Shown: piece after piece, positions 26,749 through 33,895 of the stretch
Position numbering within the stretch: position 1 is the first letter of the stretch
Layout: every line of letters starts with the position of its first letter
Source: Arthrobacter sp. SLBN-122
GTDB lineage: Bacteria > Actinomycetota > Actinomycetes > Actinomycetales > Micrococcaceae
Direction: 5' to 3'
Length of the DNA stretch: 64,000 nt
NCBI RefSeq assembly: GCF_006715165.1
Contig: NZ_VFMS01000001.1
Location: forward strand, 992,001 to 1,056,000
Position numbers and translations under genes: made by a program
Notes under the pieces: generated by a model
Databases searched by the model: none
What the model was told of the DNA's origin: nothing
The model's input: only the letters and a program-made list of their open reading frames with translations

Positions 26749-27357
26749 TTAGCCGCGCCGGGCGAGCCTATACTCAAGCCCGGCGCGGACGGCAGGCCAT
26801 TCGTGGTCCAGGATGGAGAACACCACGGTGTCCCGAAGGTTTCCGTCGCTGGTCCGTGAGTGGCTGCGGAGCACCCCGTCCTGTTTTGCACCCAGCCGGG
26901 CAATGGCCTCCCGTGACTGGTGGTTCAGCCAGTGCGTGCGGAACTCCACGGCAGGGCAGCCGATCACCTCGAAGGCGTGCCTGAGCATCAGCAGTTTGGA
27001 ATCCGGGTTGGTCCCGGTCCCCTGCACTGATGCCGCGTTCCAGGTGGAGCCGATCTCCACCCGCGGCGTGCCGGCGTCGATGTTCATGTAGGTGGTCATG
27101 CCAACGATGCGGCCCGGCCCTCCGCTAGCGGCGTCGATCAGCCGGGTGGTGAACGGAAGCATGGATCCCTGCTCCTGCAGGGACAGCCGCCGGCGGATCT
27201 CCGCCGCCATGGCGTCCGGAGCCGGGACAGAGGTGTACCAAAGCTTCCAGAGTCCGCCGTCGGTGGCCGCGTCCACCAGGCCGTCGTGATGCTCCTCCGC
27301 GAGAGGCTCCAGGATTACATGGCGGCCGGTCAGGGTAAGGGGTTCAAGGAAAGTCAC
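26749..27357 (-). CDS. GNAT family N-acetyltransferase (RimJ/RimL type)
   Basis: 202 aa. Residues include LTGRHVILEPLAEEHHDGLVD at the start, VEIGSTWNAASVQGTGTNPDSKLLMLRHAF around the CoA site, and VEFRTHWLNHQSREAIARLGAKQDGVLR near the end, the usual order of RimJ/RimL acetyltransferases. Substrate unknown. Convergent with the SGNH hydrolase, only 14 bases away. Confidence 0.85.
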   Translation of the reverse strand: MTFLEPLTLTGRHVILEPLAEEHHDGLVDAATDGGLWKLWYTSVPAPDAMAAEIRRRLSLQEQGSMLPFTTRLIDAASGGPGRIVGMTTYMNIDAGTPRVEIGSTWNAASVQGTGTNPDSKLLMLRHAFEVIGCPAVEFRTHWLNHQSREAIARLGAKQDGVLRSHSRTSDGNLRDTVVFSILDHEWPAVRAGLEYRLARRG

Positions 27358-27430
27358 TTCCCCAGCCTAGGCCCGCCCACCGGGCGGGTTACGCTGGGGA
27401 AACACCACGACGTCGAGCGAGGGAGTTATT

Positions 27431-27664
27431 TTGTCAGGAACCAATCCGGATCCCGAGGACGACAAGGTCACCGGCCTTGAGCCTGGTGGCGGGGTTCCGC
27501 CGGGCGAAACCCCGCCGGGCGAGGCATCAACCGCTGGCCCCCAGGGTCATGACGAGCATGGCACCAGGAAGGGCACGCAGTTCCTGTGGATCGCCATTAT
27601 CGGCGTCGTCGTCGTCCTGTGCCTCCTGTACTTCATCGGCTACATTGTGGGTTTCTTCGACTAG
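27431..27664 (+). CDS. DUF6480-like small single-pass membrane protein
   Basis: 77 aa, TTG start after GAGGGAG. The N-terminal half is soluble and acidic with GLEPGGGVPPGETPPGEAS, a phrase typical of DUF6480 proteins. The C-terminal half is one membrane helix (FLWIAIIGVVVVLCLLYFIG) ending in GFFD. Function unknown. Its last codons form one arm of a 14-bp inverted repeat shared with the end of the convergent gene. Confidence 0.72.
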   Translation: MSGTNPDPEDDKVTGLEPGGGVPPGETPPGEASTAGPQGHDEHGTRKGTQFLWIAIIGVVVVLCLLYFIGYIVGFFD

Positions 27665-27698
27665 CCAGCGCTCCTAGCTCGGCCAGTCGAAGAAACCC
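27649..27698. terminator. Inverted repeat made of the two convergent gene ends
   Basis: Perfect 14-bp arms GGGTTTCTTCGACT at 27649-27662 and its complement at 27685-27698, with further AGCC/GGCC pairing inside. Both arms are coding: each strand's gene reads GFFD there. It would act as a bidirectional terminator. Confidence 0.6.
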
Positions 27699-28546
27699 TT
27701 GCCCGTTTTGCGGCCCAGTTCCCCGCGGGCCACCTTGTCCTTCAGGATCTGCGGCGGAGCGAACCGCTCGCCCAAGGTGGAGTGCAGGTACTCGGCGATG
27801 CCCAGGCGGACGTCCAGTCCCACGATGTCCGTGGTTTTCAGCGGCCCGGTGGGGTGCTTGTAGCCCAGCACCATAGCGGCATCGATGTCCTCCGCGGACG
27901 CCACGCCTTCCTCCACCATCCGCATGGCCTCCAGCGCGATGGCCACGCCAAGGCGTGATGATGCGAACCCGGGGGCATCATTGACGACGACGGCGGTCTT
28001 GCCGAGTGCCTCCACCCACCTTTTCGCCTCGGCGGCAAGTCCGGGAGACGTGCGCTCGCCCAGCACCACCTCGATGAGCGTGGAAGCGGGCACGGGGTTG
28101 AAGAAATGCAGCCCCAGGAAGTTCTCCGGCCGCTTCAGCTCACGGGCCAGGCCGTTCACGGACAGCGACGACGTGTTGGATGCGATGAAGGCGTCTTCCG
28201 CCAGCCGTTCCTCGATGTCCCGCAGCGCCGAAACTTTCAGGTCCCAGTCTTCGGGGACCGCTTCCACCACAAGGTGGCGGTCCTTAAAGGCGTCATAGTC
28301 CACCCCGACGTTAAGCCTGGACACCATCTCGTCCAGGTTTGCGTCGGTCACGCCGCGCTCAATGCTCTTCGCGGCCGCGGACTCCACCCGTTCCCTGGCG
28401 GCCTCCGCCGACTGTTCGTCGCGTTCCACCACCAGCACGTCGGCACCTTTGATGAGGAAGGCGTGGGCAATGCCGGCGCCCATGCGGCCGCCGCCCAGCA
28501 CGCCGACAGAAGTGGGAAGGTTGGCGGGAATTTCAACGTTGCTCAT
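27674..28546 (-). CDS. paaH: 3-hydroxyacyl-CoA dehydrogenase (PaaH-like)
   Basis: 290 aa, the usual single-domain length. NAD-binding VGVLGGGRMGAGIAHAF at the N-terminus, FIASNTSSLSVNGLA, and the catalytic His in LGLHFFNPVPASTLIE. The C-terminal dimerisation domain holds KHPTGPLKTTDIVGLDVRL. It oxidises 3-hydroxyadipyl-CoA (phenylacetate route) or a related 3-hydroxyacyl-CoA. It is last in the thiolase-hydratase-dehydrogenase operon, 3 bases after the hydratase. A 3-hydroxybutyryl-CoA dehydrogenase role cannot be excluded from sequence alone. Confidence 0.87.
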   Translation of the reverse strand: MSNVEIPANLPTSVGVLGGGRMGAGIAHAFLIKGADVLVVERDEQSAEAARERVESAAAKSIERGVTDANLDEMVSRLNVGVDYDAFKDRHLVVEAVPEDWDLKVSALRDIEERLAEDAFIASNTSSLSVNGLARELKRPENFLGLHFFNPVPASTLIEVVLGERTSPGLAAEAKRWVEALGKTAVVVNDAPGFASSRLGVAIALEAMRMVEEGVASAEDIDAAMVLGYKHPTGPLKTTDIVGLDVRLGIAEYLHSTLGERFAPPQILKDKVARGELGRKTGKGFFDWPS

Positions 28547-28549
28547 GGT

Positions 28550-29359
28550 TTACTTTCCGTCGGCGGGGGTGGCGGAGGCGGCGTTGGCCTTCTTCGCTGC
28601 GTTGCGGTCCAGGAATGCCTGCATGCGGTCGAACTTGGCCTGGGATTCGAACAGGATTCCCTGGGCCAGCTGGTCGATGAGCGGATGGGCTTCCGCGGGG
28701 GCGTGGAACACGGACTTGGTGATCCGTACCGCCAGCGGGTCCTGCCGGCCAATCCTGTTGGCCAGGCTGTGGGCTGCATCCAGAAGGTCTGCGGGATCGT
28801 GGATTTCGGTGATGAGGTTGGCAGCCCGGGCCTCCTCTGCGCCGAGAACCAGTCCGGCCAACAGGATCTGCTTGGCCAGCGGCTCGCCCACAAGTTCCTT
28901 GAGTCGCCAGCTCGCACCGGCAGCAGCGAGGATCCCGAGCCCTGTTTCCGGGTTGCCGATGCGGACATTGGGGGTGCCGATCCGGAAGTCCGCGGCATAG
29001 GCGAGTTCGGCGCCCCCGCCCAGGCAGTAACCGTCCAGCGCAGCGATGACCGGCATGGGGAGCTTGGCGATCCTGACGAAGATGGTGGAGTTGATTCCCT
29101 GCAGGGCGTCATCCCGGCGCCGTTCGCGCAGCTGGGCGATGTCGGCGCCGGAGGCGAAGACTCCGTCCACACCGGCGATGATCAGCACCTTGGGGTTCTG
29201 TTCCAGCGCTGCGCAGACGGTATGGAGCTCATCCACCATCTGCTGGTCAATGGCATTCTTCACGTCGGGCCGGTTGAGCAGCACCACCACGCGGTCATCC
29301 CGCTCCTCCACCAGCAGGGCGGCGAAGTTTTCCGATGCCAGGTCTACGGCCATCCCCAT
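28550..29359 (-). CDS. paaF: Enoyl-CoA hydratase/isomerase (PaaF-like)
   Basis: 269 aa crotonase-fold enzyme. IIAGVDGVFASGADIAQL is the oxyanion-hole region; the two catalytic acids are in GGGAELAYAADFRIG and NPETGLGILAAAG. Presumed to hydrate 2,3-dehydroadipyl-CoA. The ATG at 29359 overlaps the upstream thiolase stop by one base (TGATG) after GGAGAAG; a second ATG lies 6 bases on. Confidence 0.84.
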   Translation of the reverse strand: MGMAVDLASENFAALLVEERDDRVVVLLNRPDVKNAIDQQMVDELHTVCAALEQNPKVLIIAGVDGVFASGADIAQLRERRRDDALQGINSTIFVRIAKLPMPVIAALDGYCLGGGAELAYAADFRIGTPNVRIGNPETGLGILAAAGASWRLKELVGEPLAKQILLAGLVLGAEEARAANLITEIHDPADLLDAAHSLANRIGRQDPLAVRITKSVFHAPAEAHPLIDQLAQGILFESQAKFDRMQAFLDRNAAKKANAASATPADGK

Positions 29360-30585
29360 CAAATCTTCTCCAGCAGCATCGCGGTGCCCTGGCCAACGCC
29401 CACGCACATGGTGGCCAGGCCGATTCGGGCGTCTTCGCGTTCCATCCGGCCCAGCAGGGTAATGGCAAGCCGTGAGCCGCTGGAACCGAGCGGGTGCCCC
29501 AGGGCGATGGCTCCGCCGTCGCGGTTGACGATCTCCGGCTCCAGCCCCAGGCGCCGGATGCAGGCCAGTGACTGCGTGGCAAAGGCTTCATTAAGTTCGA
29601 CGGCGGACAGGTCACCGACGCTCAGGCCGCTTCGCTTGAGCACTTTCTGGGTGGCGGGGACTGGACCAATGCCCATGATCTCGGGTTCACAGCCGGCGGA
29701 GGCGCCGTCGATGATGCGGGCCCGGGGGATGAGGCCCAGCCGCTCGATGGCGGCCTCGGAGGCCACGATGATCGCTGACGCGCCGTCGTTGAGGGATGAT
29801 GAGTTCCCCGCGGTGACCACGGATCCGCCGTGTGCCACGGGTTTGAGTCCCGCCAGAACGTCCATGCTGGTGCCGGCGCGGGGGCCCTCGTCCGTGTCCA
29901 CCACGGTCTCGGACTTGCGGGACTTGACGGTCACCGGGACGATCTCGTCTTTGAAGCGGCCGGCCTGGATGGCATCCAGGGCCAACTGGTGGGAGCGGAC
30001 CGCGAACGCGTCAGCGTCCTCGCGGGAGATCCCGTCCACCCTGGCCACTTCCTCGGCCGTTTCAGGCATCGAGTACGTCATCTTCCCGTCGCGGGACAGT
30101 CCGCCGTGCTGGAAATGAGGGTTGGTGAACCGCCAGCCGATCGAGGTGTCGAAAATCTGGCCCGGCTTGGCAAATGCGGCGGCGGGCTTCTCCTGGACCC
30201 AGGGTGCCCGGCTCATGGATTCAACGCCGCCGGCGATGACAATGTCCGCGGCTCCGGCCTTGATCATGTGGCTGGCCTGGATGATGGCGCTCAGGCCGGA
30301 GGCGCAGAGCCGGTTGACGGTGATCCCGGGAATGTGCAGCGGCAGCCCGGCCAGCAGAGTGGCCATCCGGGCAACGTTCCGGTTCTCCTCCCCCGCGCCG
30401 TTCGCATTGCCGAGTATGACCTCGTCAATGCTGTCGGGATCCAATCCGGCACGTGCCACGGCTTCCCGGACCACCAGGGCCGCAAGATCGTCCGGGCGCA
30501 CGGTGGACAGCACGCCCCCATACCTGCCCACGGGCGTTCGGACCCCACCTACAAGGAAAGCCTGCGGACCTGCGGTTGCAGCCAT
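29359..30585 (-). CDS. Thiolase (3-oxoadipyl-CoA / acetyl-CoA acyltransferase, PaaJ-like)
   Basis: 408 aa. The start MAATAGPQAFLVGGVRTPVG follows GAAGGGTG. Catalytic Cys94 in NRLCASGLSAI, His in ALGHPLGSSGSRL and the second Cys in TMCVGVGQGTAM, the complete type II thiolase set. It opens an operon with paaF and paaH homologues and has a PaaR-like operator 64 bases upstream, so it probably cleaves 3-oxoadipyl-CoA at the end of phenylacetate breakdown. Confidence 0.88.
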   Translation of the reverse strand: MAATAGPQAFLVGGVRTPVGRYGGVLSTVRPDDLAALVVREAVARAGLDPDSIDEVILGNANGAGEENRNVARMATLLAGLPLHIPGITVNRLCASGLSAIIQASHMIKAGAADIVIAGGVESMSRAPWVQEKPAAAFAKPGQIFDTSIGWRFTNPHFQHGGLSRDGKMTYSMPETAEEVARVDGISREDADAFAVRSHQLALDAIQAGRFKDEIVPVTVKSRKSETVVDTDEGPRAGTSMDVLAGLKPVAHGGSVVTAGNSSSLNDGASAIIVASEAAIERLGLIPRARIIDGASAGCEPEIMGIGPVPATQKVLKRSGLSVGDLSAVELNEAFATQSLACIRRLGLEPEIVNRDGGAIALGHPLGSSGSRLAITLLGRMEREDARIGLATMCVGVGQGTAMLLEKI

Positions 30586-30648
30586 GGAAACACCCTTCAC
30601 GCGATAAACAGCACTGTCATCGGCGGCCGGCGCAGCGGAATCATCCAC

Positions 30649-30670
30649 TTACCGACCGTTCGTTCTGTAA
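30649..30670 (-). promoter_or_regulatory. PaaR-like operator before the thiolase operon
   Basis: 22-bp palindromic site with half-sites TTACCGACCG and CGTTCTGTAA. It agrees with the sites at 13995 and 20912 in the outer TTAC/GTAA. Confidence 0.68.
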
Positions 30671-30703
30671 ATGGTACACGGGAGGCCGTGGGCGCGCATC
30701 CGG

Positions 30704-31378
30704 TTACAGGACGGTCACCCCCAGGTGCGCTGCCATGAGCGGCGCGAGGAGTCCCAGCTGGTAGTCGTCAATAACCATGCCGGCCAGGCTGCCGAGTCCA
30801 CTGATCCTGCGGAATTCGGTGCCCCTGAGGTCGAAGTCCTTCAGCTTGGCCCCAGCCAGGTCCAAGGTTCCCACGGTGCAGTCCACGAGCTTCACGCGGG
30901 TTGCCACCGCGGCACCAAGGTCAAGTTCATTGATGATGCACCCCGTGATCAGCACGTCCGCGAGCTTGGCGCCGCGGAGGTTGAGGAAGTCCAGCTTGCC
31001 GCCGTCGATCCGCACGGACTGCCAGCCGCTTTCGTACAGTTCCGCGGAACCCAGGCGGGGATTCCGGAACTCCACCTCCTGCCAGGTGCTGCGGGCGCCC
31101 CTGAACACCGGCGCGTACAGCTCCGCAAGGACGCAGTCGCGGAACGACACGCCGCGGAGCTGGGTTTCATTGAAGGAAGGGGCATCAAATTCGCATTCGG
31201 CAAAGACGGCACCGCCCAGGTCCAGGCCGTCAGCGACCGCACGGTTGAACCGGGCGTTCTCATGCCTCCCGCCCCGCCGGAACTCGAGTTCCGGAAGGTC
31301 CTCAAGGTCCTGCAGTTCCACGGGGGAAAGCCGGGGCGGGGCCACCTTTGCCGCGCCTTTGCCGCGCACTTTATCCAT
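30704..31378 (-). CDS. Pentapeptide repeat protein
   Basis: 224 aa. From about residue 35 the sequence follows the A(D/N)LXX pattern: ARFNRAVADGLDLGGAVFAEC, LRGVSFRDCVLAELYA, LDFLNLRGAKLADVLITGC, LDLAGAKLKDFDLRGTEFR, which builds a right-handed quadrilateral beta-helix. Such proteins can mimic DNA (Qnr/MfpA type), but many have no known role. The start MDKVRGKGAAK is chosen because the repeats begin soon after; it lacks a strong ribosome site. Divergent from csbD. Confidence 0.84.
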   Translation of the reverse strand: MDKVRGKGAAKVAPPRLSPVELQDLEDLPELEFRRGGRHENARFNRAVADGLDLGGAVFAECEFDAPSFNETQLRGVSFRDCVLAELYAPVFRGARSTWQEVEFRNPRLGSAELYESGWQSVRIDGGKLDFLNLRGAKLADVLITGCIINELDLGAAVATRVKLVDCTVGTLDLAGAKLKDFDLRGTEFRRISGLGSLAGMVIDDYQLGLLAPLMAAHLGVTVL

Positions 31379-31437
31379 GACCCTGAGCCTAACGGCGGGC
31401 ACCGACAAGATACAGCACGCGGAATCCGAGGGCCTTG

Positions 31438-31463
31438 CAATAGTAAGCAAGCTTTGCTTATCG
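31438..31463. promoter_or_regulatory. Palindromic promoter motif shared with the DUF2945 gene
   Basis: TAAGCAA, a 3-bp centre, TTGCTTA (31444-31460), preceded by CAATAG. It matches the complement of 1205-1230 at 22 of 26 positions. It lies 45 bases before csbD. Confidence 0.6.
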
Positions 31464-31508
31464 TGAAAGGGCACGGTTGATCGACGGAAACGAAAGGAGG
31501 CCGGAACC

Positions 31509-31685
31509 ATGGGCCTCGGAGACAAGATCAGTAACGCGGCAGAGGACCTTGGCGGCAAGGCCAAGGAAGCTGCAGGCAACGTGACCGATAACGACCGTCT
31601 GAAGGCAGAAGGCCAGGCCGACCAGGTCAAGGCAGATGCCAAGAAGGTCGGCGAAAATGTCAAGGACGAGTTCAAGCGGGACTAG
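31509..31685 (+). CDS. CsbD family stress protein
   Basis: 58 aa, too short for most automatic ORF cut-offs. The ATG follows a perfect AAAGGAGG. The sequence begins MGLGDKISNAAEDLGGKAKE and continues with NVTDNDRLKAEGQADQVKAD, the CsbD-like pattern of charged Ala/Lys-rich amphipathic helices. CsbD-like proteins are induced by general stress and are often very abundant; their function is unknown. It shares an upstream palindrome with the DUF2945 stress gene 30 kb away. Confidence 0.88.
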   Translation: MGLGDKISNAAEDLGGKAKEAAGNVTDNDRLKAEGQADQVKADAKKVGENVKDEFKRD

Positions 31686-31731
31686 TTCCTTGCTGGTGCA
31701 GCCGTAGCGAACGGCGTGCTGCAACAGCCCC

Positions 31732-31762
31732 ACGGCGGTGGATCCACTGGATCCACCGCCGT
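31732..31762. terminator. Terminator after csbD
   Basis: 14-bp stem ACGGCGGTGGATCC and its complement with a 3-nt loop (ACT), then GTTTCGCT. 46 bases after the csbD stop, between convergent genes. Confidence 0.8.
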
Positions 31763-31773
31763 TTCGCTGTCGA

Positions 31774-31844
31774 GATCCCATCGACAGCTGAGTACGTGTC
31801 GTTTTAAGGCGTCATAACGGCACGTACTCAGCAATCTATGGGAT
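31774..31844. repeat. Palindromic element D (terminator-like), abutting the dinB stop
   Basis: 71-bp palindrome with outer ATCCCAT, then GCTGAGTACGTG in both arms and a GTTTTAAGGCG-like centre. It ends at the base next to the dinB stop codon. Arms are self-complementary but differ from elements A, B and C. Confidence 0.65.
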
Positions 31845-32915
31845 TCACCATCCACTGCGGGTGGGAGTGTGCCCCTTCCGGGAATCCTCGGGCATGGTCA
31901 TTTCTGCCCGGAAGCCGAGCAGGCGGATAGGGCGGCCCGGCTCGATTTTTGACACCAGATCGAGCGCCGCCGCCAGGACGACGGCGGGATCCGACGTCGC
32001 CGGGATCTTCCGGCCGAAGGTGGTGGTGCTGAACGGGGCATACCGCACCTTCAGCGTCAGGCCAACCACCGGCCGCCCCTCGGCAGCAACATCCTCCAGT
32101 ACCCGGGCAGCCAACTCCCTGACGGCGTCGTCAATCTCCGCAGCGTCTGTCAGGTCGTGCTGGAAGGTTGTCTCTCGGCTGTGGCCCCGCGCCACCCACG
32201 GCGTATCGTCCACCACGCGGGCTCCGTCACCCCGCCCAAGCTGGGCATACCAGGGACCCATTTTGGGGCCGAACTCCGGGACGAGGTCATTAGGGTCCGC
32301 GGCCGCCAGGGCAGCAACGGTCTTGATGCCCAGCCTGGCCAGGCGCTGCGACACCTTGGTTCCCACACCCCACAGGTCAATCGTGGGCCGGTCCCCCATC
32401 ACCTCGAGCCAGTTGCCCTGCGTAAGCCGGAAGACGCCGGCAGGCTTGCCGAACCCGGTGGCGACCTTGGCACGGACCAGGGTGTCACCGATGCCGATGC
32501 TGCAGTGGAGACTTGTTTCCACCAGGACTGCCTTCTGGAGTTGCCGGGCCCAGGCCTCCGGATCCGCCGCCTCAATGCCAACGAATGCCTCGTCCCAGCC
32601 GAGCACCTGCACGGTGGCTCCGGGCTGTGAGCGCAGCACGGCCATGACCTTCTCCGACGCTTCAAGGTACGCCTCGTGGTCCACGGGCAGGATGACAGCG
32701 TCCGGCACTTTCCGCGCCGCGATGCGCAGAGGCATTCCCGAACCCACGCCGTAGGCCCTGGCTTCGTAGGACGCGGTGGACACCACTGCCCGCTCGGTGG
32801 GGTCGCCGCGGCCGCCCACGATCACCGGCTTGCCCGCAAGTTCAGGCCGGCGGAGCACCTCGACGGCGGCGATGAACTGGTCCAGGTCCACATGCAGCAC
32901 CCAAGGTTCGCTCAC
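31845..32915 (-). CDS. dinB: DNA polymerase IV (DinB-type Y-family polymerase)
   Basis: 356 aa, typical length. VLHVDLDQFIAAVEVLRRPEL carries the first metal Asp and the steric gate region, VVSTASYEARAYGVGSGMPL is the fingers motif, and LGWDEAFVGI the second acidic pair (WDEA where many homologues have SIDEA). The helix-hairpin-helix TIDLWGVGTKVSQRLARLGI and little-finger domain follow. It performs error-prone translesion synthesis. The GTG start at VSEPWVLH is preferred because the catalytic strand begins there; 135 further open bases lie upstream. Confidence 0.92.
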   Translation of the reverse strand: MSEPWVLHVDLDQFIAAVEVLRRPELAGKPVIVGGRGDPTERAVVSTASYEARAYGVGSGMPLRIAARKVPDAVILPVDHEAYLEASEKVMAVLRSQPGATVQVLGWDEAFVGIEAADPEAWARQLQKAVLVETSLHCSIGIGDTLVRAKVATGFGKPAGVFRLTQGNWLEVMGDRPTIDLWGVGTKVSQRLARLGIKTVAALAAADPNDLVPEFGPKMGPWYAQLGRGDGARVVDDTPWVARGHSRETTFQHDLTDAAEIDDAVRELAARVLEDVAAEGRPVVGLTLKVRYAPFSTTTFGRKIPATSDPAVVLAAALDLVSKIEPGRPIRLLGFRAEMTMPEDSRKGHTPTRSGW

Positions 32916-33022
32916 ATCCCCCAGTCTGCCCCGGGCCGGCGGCGCAGGCCACCCTCCCGCGACCTCCAGGGCTGGACCGTAAAAGGCGGGACTTCCCCGG
33001 AACGTCCGGTTAGCCTTGGCCG

Positions 33023-33760
33023 ATGACCATCGTTGACCTGAGCGCTGCAAGCGCCGTCGCAGGCGGCTCCCCGGGCCTGCGCGGCTACCTGGCCGTACCT
33101 GAAGGGCCTGGCCCTTTCCCCGCCGTCGTGATGATCCACGAGGTGTTCGGCCTCGATGACCAGACCCGCCGGCATGCGGACCGGCTGGCCCGGGCCGGCT
33201 ACCTCACCCTGGCGCTGGACCTGTTCAGCGACGGCGGCCGGCGGCGCTGCCTGGTAGGAACCATGCGTGCCATGGCGGCGCGGACGGGCCGGCCCTTCGT
33301 TGACATCGCCACAGCGCGAAAATGGCTTGCGGAATCGGAACTGGGCAACGGCAGGACCGGGGTGATCGGCTTCTGCATGGGCGGCGGATTCGCCCTGCTG
33401 GTGGCACGGGACGGGTTCGACGCCGCCTCCGTCAACTACGGGCGGCTCCCGGGAAAGCAGCAGGAGGACCTGGTGGAAGCGCTGCGCGGAGCCTGTCCGA
33501 TCGTGGCCAACTACGGCGGCGTTGACAAGTCGCTGAAGGGAGCCGCCGCGCGGCTCGAATCAGCCCTGGACCAGTTGGGCATTGAGCACAGCGTGAAGGA
33601 ATTTCCTGCGGCCGGCCATTCCTTCCTCAATGATGAAGAGCTGGGCCCGGCACTTCTCCGGCCGCTGATGCGGGTCATGGGCGTGGGACCGGACCCGGAG
33701 TCTTCGCCCGAAGCGTGGCGGCGCATTGAAGACCACTTCGCCACGTACCTGAAGGGCTAA
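33023..33760 (+). CDS. Dienelactone hydrolase family protein
   Basis: 245 aa alpha/beta hydrolase. The Cys nucleophile Cys118 sits in VIGFCMGGGFAL, the DLH-type elbow; MIHEVFGLDDQTRRHADRLA and ALDLFSD are further family marks, and AGHSFLND carries the His. The model reaction is hydrolysis of dienelactone to maleylacetate, but many homologues act on other esters and no chlorocatechol genes are near. Divergent from dinB, whose start is 107 bases away; the ribosome site is weak. Confidence 0.86.
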   Translation: MTIVDLSAASAVAGGSPGLRGYLAVPEGPGPFPAVVMIHEVFGLDDQTRRHADRLARAGYLTLALDLFSDGGRRRCLVGTMRAMAARTGRPFVDIATARKWLAESELGNGRTGVIGFCMGGGFALLVARDGFDAASVNYGRLPGKQQEDLVEALRGACPIVANYGGVDKSLKGAAARLESALDQLGIEHSVKEFPAAGHSFLNDEELGPALLRPLMRVMGVGPDPESSPEAWRRIEDHFATYLKG

Positions 33761-33766
33761 TCTCCA

Positions 33767-33824
33767 TCGAGTGCTCCGTAGCTGCCCTTTTGAACGCCCA
33801 AAACGGCAGCTACGGAGCAATCGA
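33767..33824. repeat. Palindromic element B (terminator-like), after the DLH gene
   Basis: 58-bp palindrome with TCGA ends, arms TGCTCCGTAGCTGCC and a GTTTTGGGCG-like centre close to that of element A. It begins 6 bases after the DLH stop. A second hairpin follows, so the convergent region is terminated twice. Confidence 0.7.
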
Positions 33825-33834
33825 CGGAAAACGC

Positions 33835-33876
33835 CGACGGCGGGCCGCCCCACCAAAAGGGGGCGGCCCGCCGTCG
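33835..33876. terminator. Terminator of the amino acid permease gene
   Basis: Stem CGACGGCGGGCCGCCCC and its complement with a short A-rich loop, followed by AACTTTGTTT on the plus strand. It lies 19 bases beyond the permease stop. Confidence 0.85.
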
Positions 33877-33895
33877 AACTTTGTTTAAGGAAGCG

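Noticed and set aside
28106..30118. A 670-codon plus-strand frame across the thiolase, paaF and paaH genes
   Set aside because: It runs opposite three well-supported genes, has no ribosome site or domain, and is a composition shadow. The similar frames at 5090-6388 and 19391-20872 were dropped for the same reason.
33767..33876. Possible MITE or IS remnant made of two hairpins between the DLH and permease genes
   Set aside because: No target-site duplication or transposase trace, and both hairpins have terminator features between convergent genes.
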